A DNA stretch of 32,551 nt from Salinarchaeum sp. Lineage in GTDB: Archaea; Halobacteriota; Halobacteria; Halobacteriales; QS-1-68-20. Numbering within the stretch: position 1 is the stretch's first letter; each line of letters begins with the position of its first letter. The notes under the pieces were generated by a model, which was not told the DNA's origin, did no database searches, and saw only the letters and a program-made list of their open reading frames with translations. The stretch is taken from contig SKSS01000039.1 in NCBI GenBank assembly GCA_007122875.1, positions 1 through 32,551 on the forward strand, written 5' to 3'. The position numbers and the translations under genes are program-made. Positions 8,365-15,576 of the stretch are shown here, one piece after another.

Positions 8365-8955
8365 TTACCGACCTACTGTGCGTTTGATACCGGTCTCGCT
8401 CAGGCGGTCCTCAACCTCGATGAGGTCCGTTTGAAAGCTATCGAACCGGGGCTTCGCATCGTCGGGATAGAGCGATGTCGTACACGTCCGTTTGACTTCG
8501 ATGCGCGTGACGTCGAGTTCGTTTGCAACGATATCCATCGACCGCCGGAGCCTCGTTCGGGACCGTTCGGACGGGTCCGTCATCGTGAGAAACGCATACG
8601 AGACCCACTGAACGTACTGTTGGGTCTTCGCGTCGGATACCCATCGCTCGGGCAACACCGCATCGAGGTGTTCGACGACCGATTCCGGCATCGGATCGAT
8701 CACCTGTAGTTCCTCTGGAAGCTTCGATTCGCCGTCGATACGCCGCTCGGTCGATTCCCCCTTCCCGTCCGTTTCGGTGCTCGTCTCGCCGTCCTCAATG
8801 AGAACCTCGTCCCAACCCTGTTCGCTCTCCTTCCACTTCCGTTCCCCCTCGTCGGATTCCGTGTGCTGTTCGAGGATCTCATCCGCGCTCTCGCTGTTCT
8901 CGGTATCAACGTCGGGAAGCGGATCCGACGACGCGCTATTTCGGTTCGATACCAT
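8365..8955 (-). CDS. Unknown protein A: acidic N-terminus plus conserved VQWV/CTT domain
   Basis: A 196-residue protein, family not recognised. Residues 1-80 are low-complexity and strongly acidic with many Ser, Glu and Asp, probably disordered. Residues 88-183 form a domain shared with the protein at 11330-12106: P-P-x(5)-H-x-D-x-VLP-x-RW, then KT-x(3)-VQWV-x-Y-x-F, M-D-x-x-A/V, and CTT-x-LY-x-D ending in DSF. Both copies predict mostly helices and have no membrane segment. An ATATTTGA-like box lies about 30 bases upstream of the ATG on the minus strand. The aquaporin gene is upstream on the same strand beyond a 262-base gap, so they are probably transcribed separately. The function is unknown. 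Confidence 0.75.
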   Translation of the reverse strand: MVSNRNSASSDPLPDVDTENSESADEILEQHTESDEGERKWKESEQGWDEVLIEDGETSTETDGKGESTERRIDGESKLPEELQVIDPMPESVVEHLDAVLPERWVSDAKTQQYVQWVSYAFLTMTDPSERSRTRLRRSMDIVANELDVTRIEVKRTCTTSLYPDDAKPRFDSFQTDLIEVEDRLSETGIKRTVGR

Positions 8956-9217
8956 TTGATACCCGATCGTTGGTAGCGTTTGTTCAAATATCTTGTTATA
9001 TGCCCATATTTCACTTCTGCTATTGCAGAATAGTACAACAGGGAGATGGAAGTCGTTCAGTGGGAGATCATCTTTCTGTACTTACCAGACAGTGGTATCA
9101 AGAACCGCACACAGGCGATGCAGGCCGGGTTCCTCGGGAATCGATCTTCAGGCTGTTCACTTCGGACGGCATCGCCGTGGGACGAACCGGGGACGATCGG
9201 TCGAAAACGTCCCTCGA
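8956..9217. other. Intergenic stretch with AT-rich promoter part; no supported gene
   Basis: The first 100 bases (8956-9050) are AT-rich and hold the likely minus-strand promoter of unknown protein A. The rest is of ordinary GC content. An open frame at 9046 (plus) starts MEVVQWEIIFLYLPDSG but runs into the antisense of the aquaporin gene and has no recognisable domain, so it is not called. Confidence 0.5.
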
Positions 9218-10015
9218 TCAGTCGTCTGCGGGTGCGACGTCCGAGGCGTCCGGTTCGGAGCCGACGTGTGGCCGGAGGACGACCCGATCGTAGGTGATCG
9301 CGCCGGCGATCGCGCCCGCCGTCGGTGCGACGACGTAGATCCAGGCGTGAGCCCAGAGGCTCTCACCGCCGAACGCTGTGGTCGTGACGTACGGACCGAG
9401 CGTGCGGGCCGGGTTGAACGATCCGCCGGTGATGTTTCCGGTCGTAAGAACGCCGACGGCGACGATGCCGCCGATCGCGAGACCGGCGAAGCTATCGGGC
9501 GTTCGCTCGTCGACGGCCATCGCCACGACGGTGAGCATCAGGAAGAAGGTAATCACACCTTCGCTGAGTGCTGCCTGCCACTGTTCGACACCGGGGAACG
9601 GAGCTGTCGCCCCCATCGAGGCGATTTCAACAGCTTCCGGCCCGCGGATCAACGTGAACAGTACCCCGGCGACGATCGCTCCTGCCAACTGGGCGACGAT
9701 GTACACCGTCGCCGATTTTCCGTCGATGCGTCGTAAGACGAGAAAGCCGATCGTCACGGCCGGGTTGATGTGCTGACCGGAGACGTGTCCGAACAGGTAG
9801 ATCGGAATCGCCACCGCACCCCAAAACGCGAGCGCGATTCCGACCCATCCGAGCGTCCCCATTCCAAGTCCGTCGAGAACGAACTCCGTTCCCGCATCGG
9901 GTGGAGCGGTCATCAGATCGACGACCACCGCACCGGCCCCGATGAACACGATGCTGAACGTGCCCAGGAACTCAACGATGGCCTTCTGTGTCAGTGTGTA
10001 TTCTTCTTGACCCAT
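9218..10015 (-). CDS. MIP-family aquaporin/glycerol channel
   Basis: A 265-residue integral membrane channel with both hallmark motifs: SGQHINPAVT (NPA at residues 84-86) and GGSFNPARTLGP (NPA at 201-203). Six hydrophobic segments are spaced as in the family. It conducts water or small neutral solutes such as glycerol across the cytoplasmic membrane; selectivity cannot be fixed without modelling the aromatic/arginine filter. The C-terminal tail is short and acidic. An ATATATTTTT box 26-35 bases upstream (10041-10050 on the plus strand) supports the ATG at 10015. It sits between the two paralogous unknown proteins, next to a CPBP protease read the other way. Confidence 0.93.
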   Translation of the reverse strand: MGQEEYTLTQKAIVEFLGTFSIVFIGAGAVVVDLMTAPPDAGTEFVLDGLGMGTLGWVGIALAFWGAVAIPIYLFGHVSGQHINPAVTIGFLVLRRIDGKSATVYIVAQLAGAIVAGVLFTLIRGPEAVEIASMGATAPFPGVEQWQAALSEGVITFFLMLTVVAMAVDERTPDSFAGLAIGGIVAVGVLTTGNITGGSFNPARTLGPYVTTTAFGGESLWAHAWIYVVAPTAGAIAGAITYDRVVLRPHVGSEPDASDVAPADD

Positions 10016-10294
10016 CGTTTTGATGTATATTCCAGTTCTGATATATTTTTTGTTAGATACTTGTCTTTTGTGAGGAGTGAGAAATTATATAATTATGATT
10101 GGTTACATCCATATATTGTCATGAGGGGCTGGCAGACTCTGTCTAGTTAGCGCGACTTGAGAAGCGAGTGGGTCGTAGAGTTGGGTGGTATGACGCTCGT
10201 GACCGACCCCGCGAGTGCCACGCGACCGAAGGGAAGACCAGGCGGTGGGGCAGAAGTCTTCACACACCCTGAGCTGCACGATTTTACCTTCATT
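10016..10294. other. Divergent intergenic region, AT-rich half plus possible element relic
   Basis: Bases 10020-10125 are very AT-rich and carry the aquaporin promoter. Bases 10130-10290 return to high GC and contain short self-complementary pieces (GGGTCG with CGACCC; CGCG-AGTGCCA-CGCG). They also hold an open frame from 10151 to a TAA at 10310-10312 (53 codons, beginning RDLRSEWVVELGGMTLVTD) that directly follows a TAG. It has no start of its own before the Met 14 codons in, and I do not recognise it. It may be the tail of a lost gene or a relic of a mobile element. Confidence 0.4.
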
Positions 10295-10330
10295 CTACAC
10301 CATCGTCCCTAAAAGTATAAGATGGTGTAG
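10295..10330 (+). promoter_or_regulatory. Perfect 10-bp inverted repeat flanking the CPBP-gene TATA box
   Basis: CTACACCATC at 10295-10304 and GATGGTGTAG at 10321-10330 are exact inverted copies separated by 16 bases. The spacer contains AAAAGTATAA, positioned 28-37 bases before the ATG at 10348 as a TATA box should be. This geometry suits a dimeric regulator that controls access of TBP/TFB. Confidence 0.65.
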
Positions 10331-10347
10331 TAATCATCCGTTAGTAG

Positions 10348-11055
10348 ATGAACTTATCGCGGATGGCCGGGGATCAGTCAAATCGAACGTGGACAATTAC
10401 GATTATCGGAGTGCTCCTCGCTCTGTTTGGTTTTCTACTGCTCCGAGTCTGGGAACTCGCAACTGGAATCGCGGTCGGTCGAATTGGCACTTCTGTATTC
10501 AAATGGGTACTCGTCGGAGCAGTCGTGCTGATCGTTCTCCGATTTGAACGGGAGTCACTGGCTTCCATCGGTGTCGTCAAACCTGACCGATGGGACGTGC
10601 TCACCGGCATCGCGCTGTTCGTTTTCGGGTTGCTCTCGTTTCTGCTGGCTGCCCCACTCGTCGAGGCCCTCGGATTCGACATCGCCCCGTTTGATGGCGA
10701 CTCGAACGGGAGTGTGGACCGGACGATGACTGCGCTTCTCGTCGGACTCTTCGTCGGGGTGACAGCGGGGATAACCGAGGAAATGTTGTATCGAGGATAT
10801 GGACTCGAACGGTTGGAAGCGCTGTCCGGCTCGACGTGGGTCGCTGGAACCGTCACGGCATCCCTGTTTGTCGTGATTCACTTCGGCGGACACGCGTTCG
10901 GCGGGCTGCTTGTAATCACCCCCGTCGCGGTGTTATTGACGGTTGGATACGTTTGGCGACGAAATATCTTCGTGCCGATTATTGGGCACGTGTTGATCAA
11001 CAGTTTCGGGGGAATTATTTCGCTCTTCACGCTCCTTCTCGGATCACTATCTTGA
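10348..11055 (+). CDS. CPBP-family intramembrane metalloprotease
   Basis: A 235-residue polytopic membrane protein with the three CPBP (Rce1/Abi) motifs: EEMLYR (Glu144, Glu145, Arg149), FVVIH (His178) and HVLIN (His214, Asn218). These form the active site of glutamate-type intramembrane endopeptidases; related proteins process prenylated proteins or confer bacteriocin self-immunity, but the substrate here is unknown. The start at 10348 rather than the Met at 10363 fits the TATA position. Base composition is lower in GC than the flanking housekeeping genes (many AT-ending codons), consistent with recent acquisition. A palindrome surrounds its promoter, and a hairpin-rich non-coding stretch follows it. 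Confidence 0.9.
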   Translation: MNLSRMAGDQSNRTWTITIIGVLLALFGFLLLRVWELATGIAVGRIGTSVFKWVLVGAVVLIVLRFERESLASIGVVKPDRWDVLTGIALFVFGLLSFLLAAPLVEALGFDIAPFDGDSNGSVDRTMTALLVGLFVGVTAGITEEMLYRGYGLERLEALSGSTWVAGTVTASLFVVIHFGGHAFGGLLVITPVAVLLTVGYVWRRNIFVPIIGHVLINSFGGIISLFTLLLGSLS

Positions 11056-11329
11056 TTCAGCGAGAGAATCCCGCCGTTCACGGCGTTCGCAAGACCGACG
11101 GTCTTGTGTGCCACCCAGGAGTCAGTGACTTCTGGGGAGATTGACGAGACGCTTCGCGTCTCGTTCGCACATCAGAACGCTTTGCGTTCTGAGGACGGGC
11201 GTGAATCGCATAAGCTCCGTGTCACTAGGCGGTGCCGGCTGGCGTGATCTGGTACTTCCCGTGTCGGGTTCTGAACCCCCGAAGAATAGTTGAGATTCCG
11301 ATCACGGCAACCGCAACCGTACACGGCCG
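11056..11329. repeat. Hairpin-rich non-coding stretch, probable IS200/IS605-type relic
   Basis: Between the CPBP gene and unknown protein B there is no supported gene. Five stem-loops follow one another at 11072-11085 (CGCCG-TTCA-CGGCG), 11091-11105 (AAGACC-GAC-GGTCTT), 11114-11134, 11145-11163 (CGAGACGC-TTC-GCGTCTCG) and 11172-11192 (TCAGAACGC-TTT-GCGTTCTGA). The opening GAATCCCGCCGTTCACGGCG is, from memory, like the right end of haloarchaeal TnpB-bearing elements, so this is probably a decayed or non-autonomous element end or its guide-RNA-like segment. The last 100 bases hold nothing I recognise. Confidence 0.55.
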
Positions 11330-12106
11330 CTACTTGTACAGTTCGTAGATCATCCGGACGTCGTTCCGAAAGCTGTCCGCAGAGGCGTCAGTTTCGTCAC
11401 GGTAGAGGTGTGTCGTGCAGACTCGGCTGATCGCGTCGATGTCTGTCTCGAACCGATCGGCGGCCATGTCCATGGCGTTTCGCATGCGCTTTGCGGCCTC
11501 CTCGTCTTCGTCGGTCTCCTCGAAGAACAGATAGATGACCCACTGGACGATCTCCTCGGTCTTCTCGTCTTCACGCCACCGGTCCGGAAGGACGTGATCA
11601 ATGTGTGAAAGCAGGTCGTCCGGAATCGGTGCGATCGCCTTGATCGCGTCCGTTCCTGCGCCCTGCTCCGGAACGGCTCCCTGGTTTTGCACCGGTTGAC
11701 CCTGGGGTTGATTCTGGACCGGCTGACCCTGCGGCTGGTTCTGTGCGGGCTGACCTTGCGGCTGATTCTGGACCGGCTGACCCTGCGGCTGGTTCTGTGC
11801 GGGCTGACCTTGCGGCTGATTCTGGACCGGCTGACCCTGCGGCTGGTTCTGTGCGGGCTGACCCTGTGGCGGATTCTGTGCGGGCTGGCCCTGTGGCGGA
11901 TTCTGTGCGGGCTGACCCTGTGGCGGATTCTGTGCGGGTTGACCCTGTGGCGGGTTCTGTGCAGGCTGACCCTGCGGCTGGTTCTGTGCAGGCGGATTCT
12001 GCGGCGGATTCTGTGCGGGCTGGCCCCCCGAATCCTGTCGATTCGCTCTCTCATCGTCTCCCTGGCGGTCGTTCCGTTCGTCCCGTCTGTTCTGATTGTT
12101 TGCCAT
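11330..12106 (-). CDS. Unknown protein B: Gln/Pro/Asn repeat plus conserved VQWV/CTT domain
   Basis: A 258-residue protein, family not recognised. Residues 1-27 are charged (Arg, Asp, Asn, Gln). Residues 28-142 are tandem nonapeptides of the type GQPAQNPPQ, GQPAQNQPQ or GQPVQNQPQ with no charged residue at all, very unusual for a haloarchaeal protein and certainly disordered. Residues 160-255 are the domain shared with the protein at 8365-8955, including HVLPDRW, EKTEEIVQWVIY, AMDMAAD, CTTHLY and a final DSF. No signal peptide or membrane segment is visible. A CTTAAGTG box lies about 30 bases upstream of the ATG. The repeat may act as a flexible, sticky or length-variable linker, which is inference only. 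Confidence 0.8.
   Translation of the reverse strand: MANNQNRRDERNDRQGDDERANRQDSGGQPAQNPPQNPPAQNQPQGQPAQNPPQGQPAQNPPQGQPAQNPPQGQPAQNPPQGQPAQNQPQGQPVQNQPQGQPAQNQPQGQPVQNQPQGQPAQNQPQGQPVQNQPQGQPVQNQGAVPEQGAGTDAIKAIAPIPDDLLSHIDHVLPDRWREDEKTEEIVQWVIYLFFEETDEDEEAAKRMRNAMDMAADRFETDIDAISRVCTTHLYRDETDASADSFRNDVRMIYELYK
11681..12025 (-). repeat. 27-bp coding tandem repeat with 54-bp higher-order period
   Basis: About twelve 27-base units encode the nonapeptide GQP(A/V)QN(P/Q)PQ. Near the N-terminal side, four successive units are all of the NPP type. Toward the C-terminal side, Ala and Val versions alternate, giving a 54-base double unit repeated about three times, nearly identical at the DNA level. 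This points to recent slippage or unequal exchange and likely length variation among strains. Confidence 0.9.
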
Positions 12107-12254
12107 CTACTGACCAATGGGGAATCTCATCACTTAAGCCTGATGTATGAGGTGTCGAACTCCCCGATGAATACCGGTGAGACGCCGTGCTAGGTAGCTG
12201 CCACCACTGCTCGATTGATCACGTAACGGTGCCGGGATAGCGCCACCCACCACA

Positions 12255-12719
12255 TCACGGTGGAGTGACGAACTCGCTTCCCGGTCGTTCGTCGTCGACC
12301 CTGAACCCCGGACCGGCCGTGGCGAACTCGATTACGAGACCGTCGGGATCGGTGAGATAGATGCTTTCGAAGTACGTGCGGTCACGCACCGGCGAGACAT
12401 CTACCCCCCGGTCGACGAGGTGGTTCCGCCAATCGTCGAGGGCGTCTCGGTCTTCGACGCCGATGGCGAAGTGGTGGCTTGCGCCCGGACCGGGTACGCC
12501 ACGCGACTCCGGATATTCGAAGTACGAGACCACGGTTCCAGGCTCGCCCGCTGGCGTGGACGAAAAGTAGTAGTGAAGCGTCCCCGGATCGTCGTAGTTT
12601 TCGGTCATCTTCACGGTGTGAAAGCCCAGTACGTCCTCGTAGAACTCGCGGGTCGCCTCCATGTCCGTACAGACGTTCGTGACGTGGTGCAGACCGGTAG
12701 TTGTCGGTGCGTCGGTCAT
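12255..12719 (-). CDS. VOC-family dioxygenase-like protein
   Basis: A 154-residue protein with a typical vicinal oxygen chelate module: GLHHVTNVCTDMEATREFYEDVLGF at the start, ASHHFAIGVED in the middle, and YLTDPDGLVIEFAT at the end. Likely metal ligands are His12, His83 and Glu131, all present, so an active Fe- or Mn-dependent ring-cleaving dioxygenase or a glyoxalase-like enzyme is plausible. The sequence resembles half of the PcpA/MhqO-type hydroquinone dioxygenases, which have about 310 residues and two modules, so this one probably works as a dimer. Two identical palindromes in its promoter suggest tight control by a dimeric repressor. Confidence 0.85.
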   Translation of the reverse strand: MTDAPTTTGLHHVTNVCTDMEATREFYEDVLGFHTVKMTENYDDPGTLHYYFSSTPAGEPGTVVSYFEYPESRGVPGPGASHHFAIGVEDRDALDDWRNHLVDRGVDVSPVRDRTYFESIYLTDPDGLVIEFATAGPGFRVDDERPGSEFVTPP

Positions 12720-12721
12720 GA

Positions 12722-12754
12722 GTACCGGTAGGGTAGGGTCCGGTACCGGTAAAG
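12722..12754 (-). promoter_or_regulatory. VOC-gene promoter with two identical palindromes
   Basis: GTACCGGTA occurs at 12722-12730 and again at 12743-12751. Each contains the 8-base palindrome TACCGGTA, and the two are 21 bases apart, two helical turns, so both lie on one DNA face. The distal copy overlaps the minus-strand TATA-like TTTACC (12749-12754, about 30-35 bases before the ATG) and the proximal copy touches the start. This looks like a repressor operator. Confidence 0.6.
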
Positions 12755-12767
12755 TGAACGGGTAGCG

Positions 12768-15074
12768 CTACTGGAGCCGTTCGACGATGGCCTCGCGAAC
12801 CGATCGTGGGGTCGTATCCTGACCGCGGACGATAGCGACGGTTCCGCCGGCGGACTCGGCGATCGACTCGGGGACCGACCCGAACAGCACCTGTTCGACG
12901 GCGCTCGCGCGCGTCGCACCGATACAGACGGTGTCGTACTCGTCGGCCCGATCGTGGAGCGTCCCCTCGACATCGTCAGAAACGACGACCACGGCTTCGT
13001 AGTCGTCGGGAGTGAGTCCAGCCTCCTCGGCGACCTCGTCGATTCGTTCGCGCCCGACGGTCTCCGGATCGGCGACCGCCTCGTCGTCGATCGGTTCGTC
13101 CTCGTCGGGTGCGTCCGTCGGCGATTCGACGGTCAACAGCGTCAGCGTCGCGTCCGGTTCAGTGCGCACGAATTCGGCGGATCGGCGGACGGCAACCGGT
13201 GTGTGCGGTCCGCTCCCGACGAAGGTGACCGTGTCGCCGAGGCGGCCGTCCCGCCACGTCACGAGCGTCACCTCGCACGGGGCCTGGGTGACAACCGGAT
13301 CGATCGTCGACCCGAAGACGTGTTCACGGCGGTTCTTCCGTCCCGACCAGCCGAGGACGACCTCGTCCGCGTCTTCGTCTTCGATCACGTCGAGGATCAC
13401 TCGACCGGCGTCACGTCCGACGATCGCCCGCGTTCGCAGTCCCACGTCGAGTTCCTCGGCGCTCCGTCGAGCGCTGTCGAGAAGTGCTTGCTGCCGTTCG
13501 ATGCGCTCCTCCTCGAAGTCGAGCTTTTGAGCGAGCGCGGTCTGGGGTGGCACCTCGAGCACGTTTACGGCGACGATTTCGGCGTTCTCGTGGGCATGCG
13601 CGCTCGCTGCCGCAAGCCGAATCAGTCGCTCTTCCGTTTCGGGGTTCGCGACCGGAACGACCACGCGGTACGGCCGATCGGCGTCATCCTCGGTCTCCAC
13701 ACCGTGGATGATTGCCTCGCCGACGAGCGACTCCCGGACGCCGTGTTCTCTGGCGTAGACGAGATACCAGCCGATCCCGACCAGCACAATCACGCCACCG
13801 ATCAACAACACCACGGTGCTCATCTGCGTGATCACCGCGATGCATGCGAGAAAGCCGACGATCGGGACGGTTGGATACAGCGGTCCGGGAATGCGGAAGT
13901 CGGGGTCGTACCCCTCCGGATCGGAGCGTCGCATCACCACGACGGCGACGTGGACCAGCGCGTACGTGAACAGATACGTAAAGCTCGCCACTTCCGAGAG
14001 CGTCTCGATACCGACTTCGAGGGCGATCAACACAAGAATCACCGCGCCGGTGACGATGATCGCTCGGTACGGCGTCCGGTACGTGCCGTGAATCTGGTTG
14101 AGCCAATCCGAGAGGATCCGGTCCCGTCCCATCGCGAAGTTGACCCTGGCTGCCGAGAGGATCGACGCGTTCGCCGAGGAGACGGTCGCCAGCACCGCGC
14201 CGAGTACCATCACGAGCGCCCCGACCGTCCCCAGCGAAAGATCGTACCCGGCGATCGCGACGGACCCAAACAGCGACGCCAGCGCCGCTTCCGCCACGTC
14301 GGCGACCGGAATCCGTGAGCCGTCCAGCTCCGGAACCGGAAGGACGCCCGTCGAGACGCCCATCACGGCCACGTAGAGGATCGTCGGAACCAGCACGGCC
14401 GCGATCATCGAGAGCGGGAGGTTCCGACCGGGGTTCTTGATCTCCTCTGCGCTCGTGGCGATCACCTCGAAGCCGATGAACGCCACGTAGACGATTCCGG
14501 CCGTCGCGACGACCGAACCCCACCCATCCGGGTTGAACGGTCGGAACGTTTCCGCATCGACCGCGAACACGCTGACCGCGATGAACGCAATGATCACGCC
14601 AATCAGCGCGACGACGATGACGTTCTGGAGCTGGCCGGTCTCCTTGACCCCGCGATAGTTGACCAGGATCAGCAGCGTAGACATGAGGATGGCCGCTATC
14701 GCGATCGGGACCTCGGGGTGAAAGAACGTGAGGTACTCGGCGAAGCCGATCATGTAGAAGGCGGTCGCGAACATCAGCCCGGCCCACATCCCCCAACCGA
14801 CGATACTCCCGAAGAAGCTCCCCATCGCCCGGTTGACGTAGTAGTAGCTGCCGCCCGCTCTCGGCATCCCGGTGGCGAGTTCCGAAAGTGAAAGCGCCGC
14901 CAGCAGCGAGACGACCCCGCCGATGGCGAACGCCACCATGCTCGCCGGACCAGCCTCGGCGGCGGCGATACCGGGGAGGATGAAGATTCCCGCGCCGATC
15001 ATCGTCCCGACGCCGATCGTGAACGCCTCCAAGAAGCCGAGGTCGCGAGCGAGTTCCTGTTCCCGCTCGCTCAC
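12768..15074 (-). CDS. APC-superfamily amino-acid permease fused to two UspA domains (1)
   Basis: A 768-residue protein. Residues 1-440 form an APC transporter of about 12 membrane segments, with TM1 motif GTMIGAGIF (substrate-binding unwound helix, GAGIF at 27-31) and the loop SAEEIKNPGRNLPLSM typical of cationic amino-acid permeases. From about residue 465 (YRVVVPVANPETEE) a first UspA domain follows, and from about residue 611 a second, ending GATRASAVEQVLFGSVPESI before a short tail (TPRSVREAIVERL). Fused UspA domains probably sense adenine nucleotides and gate transport, as proposed for haloarchaeal Cat proteins. The GTG start is supported by an SD-like site. It shares its upstream region with the second permease gene. 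Confidence 0.9.
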   Translation of the reverse strand: MSEREQELARDLGFLEAFTIGVGTMIGAGIFILPGIAAAEAGPASMVAFAIGGVVSLLAALSLSELATGMPRAGGSYYYVNRAMGSFFGSIVGWGMWAGLMFATAFYMIGFAEYLTFFHPEVPIAIAAILMSTLLILVNYRGVKETGQLQNVIVVALIGVIIAFIAVSVFAVDAETFRPFNPDGWGSVVATAGIVYVAFIGFEVIATSAEEIKNPGRNLPLSMIAAVLVPTILYVAVMGVSTGVLPVPELDGSRIPVADVAEAALASLFGSVAIAGYDLSLGTVGALVMVLGAVLATVSSANASILSAARVNFAMGRDRILSDWLNQIHGTYRTPYRAIIVTGAVILVLIALEVGIETLSEVASFTYLFTYALVHVAVVVMRRSDPEGYDPDFRIPGPLYPTVPIVGFLACIAVITQMSTVVLLIGGVIVLVGIGWYLVYAREHGVRESLVGEAIIHGVETEDDADRPYRVVVPVANPETEERLIRLAAASAHAHENAEIVAVNVLEVPPQTALAQKLDFEEERIERQQALLDSARRSAEELDVGLRTRAIVGRDAGRVILDVIEDEDADEVVLGWSGRKNRREHVFGSTIDPVVTQAPCEVTLVTWRDGRLGDTVTFVGSGPHTPVAVRRSAEFVRTEPDATLTLLTVESPTDAPDEDEPIDDEAVADPETVGRERIDEVAEEAGLTPDDYEAVVVVSDDVEGTLHDRADEYDTVCIGATRASAVEQVLFGSVPESIAESAGGTVAIVRGQDTTPRSVREAIVERLQ

Positions 15075-15080
15075 TCCCGC

Positions 15081-15088
15081 TCACCACC
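15081..15088 (-). promoter_or_regulatory. Ribosome binding site supporting GTG start at 15074
   Basis: On the minus strand GGTGGTGA lies six bases before the GTG start. It matches the archaeal anti-SD complement GGAGGTGAT with one mismatch. Confidence 0.6.
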
Positions 15089-15562
15089 GGACACAATCAC
15101 GGGCACCACCGAGTGTGTTCGTCTCGGCGAGCAGTTAGTGGACACGTCTGATAGCTCCTCGACGGTCATGAACGCAGCATCCCCATCGAAGCGTATAAAG
15201 ACATCGGCATTATTCCGGATTCAAAAATAATATGGGTATCTTTTCCCTTTCAACTCGTTCCGGGGCAAGAATATTACGCTATCAGGTCTACTCCGAACGC
15301 TCCGTTTCGAACCACCGGGACGTTCACTCGACCCGGTCACCATCGACCGCCAGTAGGATGGAGATGATCGCCACCCAGTACTAGTGCCAGACGTATCGCT
15401 ATCACTTTGCTAATATCTACACCGGGATAGGTGCGTCCACCATCGGTGGAATCATAATGGCCCCTTTCAATGAAGGCGACATGCACAATCGCTCTCGTCG
15501 AACGCGAGGGTACGTTCGCGAGAACGGGTCCGTTCTGCGATGTCACACCGAGCAGCTACAAC

Positions 15563-15570
15563 GGAGGGGA
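15563..15570 (+). promoter_or_regulatory. Ribosome binding site supporting GTG start at 15577
   Basis: GGAGGGGA sits six bases before the GTG codon, matching the archaeal SD consensus with one mismatch. It decides the start of the permease gene at 15577. Confidence 0.65.
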
Positions 15571-15576
15571 TAGCCC

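Larger units (their letters stand above)
15075..15576. other. Divergent promoter region between two permease genes
   Basis: Holds no supported gene. The AT-rich part at 15205-15250 (ATTCAAAAATAATATGG) could serve the minus-strand permease with a leader of more than 100 bases. GCTAATATC near 15411 and the stretch around 15450 are candidates for the plus-strand permease. Both genes carry SD-like sites, so unlike many genes here they are probably translated from leadered mRNAs. Confidence 0.45.

Noticed and set aside
9046-9297. Small plus-strand frame beginning MEVVQWEIIFLYL
   Set aside because: It overlaps the aquaporin gene on the other strand, has no promoter or family match visible, and its second half is antisense.
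11681-12025. Regular direct repeats that could suggest a CRISPR array
   Set aside because: Units are contiguous 27-mers in coding phase with no unique spacers and no adjacent cas genes.
11687-12193. Plus-strand open frame with repeated Leu-rich segments
   Set aside because: It is the antisense of the Gln/Pro/Asn repeat. The periodic Leu pattern is forced by the repeat, and the minus frame carries the conserved domain.
12954-14318. Plus-strand 454-codon frame antisense to the first permease
   Set aside because: Its composition is that of an antisense shadow (runs of Arg, Asp and His), and the minus frame has clear APC and UspA motifs. Similar shadows lie opposite the other permeases, the peptidases and the pst genes.
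8326-15266. A 12-base inverted match (TTCCGGGGCAAG) between 8326-8338 and 15255-15266
   Set aside because: Matches of this length are expected by chance in a window of this size.
15475-15540. CGTTC-GCGA-GAACG small palindrome upstream of the second permease
   Set aside because: It has short arms with a GC-rich spacer and no link to a promoter position; it is expected by chance in such DNA.
15540-15576. ATG at 15540 as an upstream start or leader peptide before the second permease
   Set aside because: It is in a different frame that runs as a long Arg-rich shadow through the permease gene. The SD site points to the GTG at 15577.
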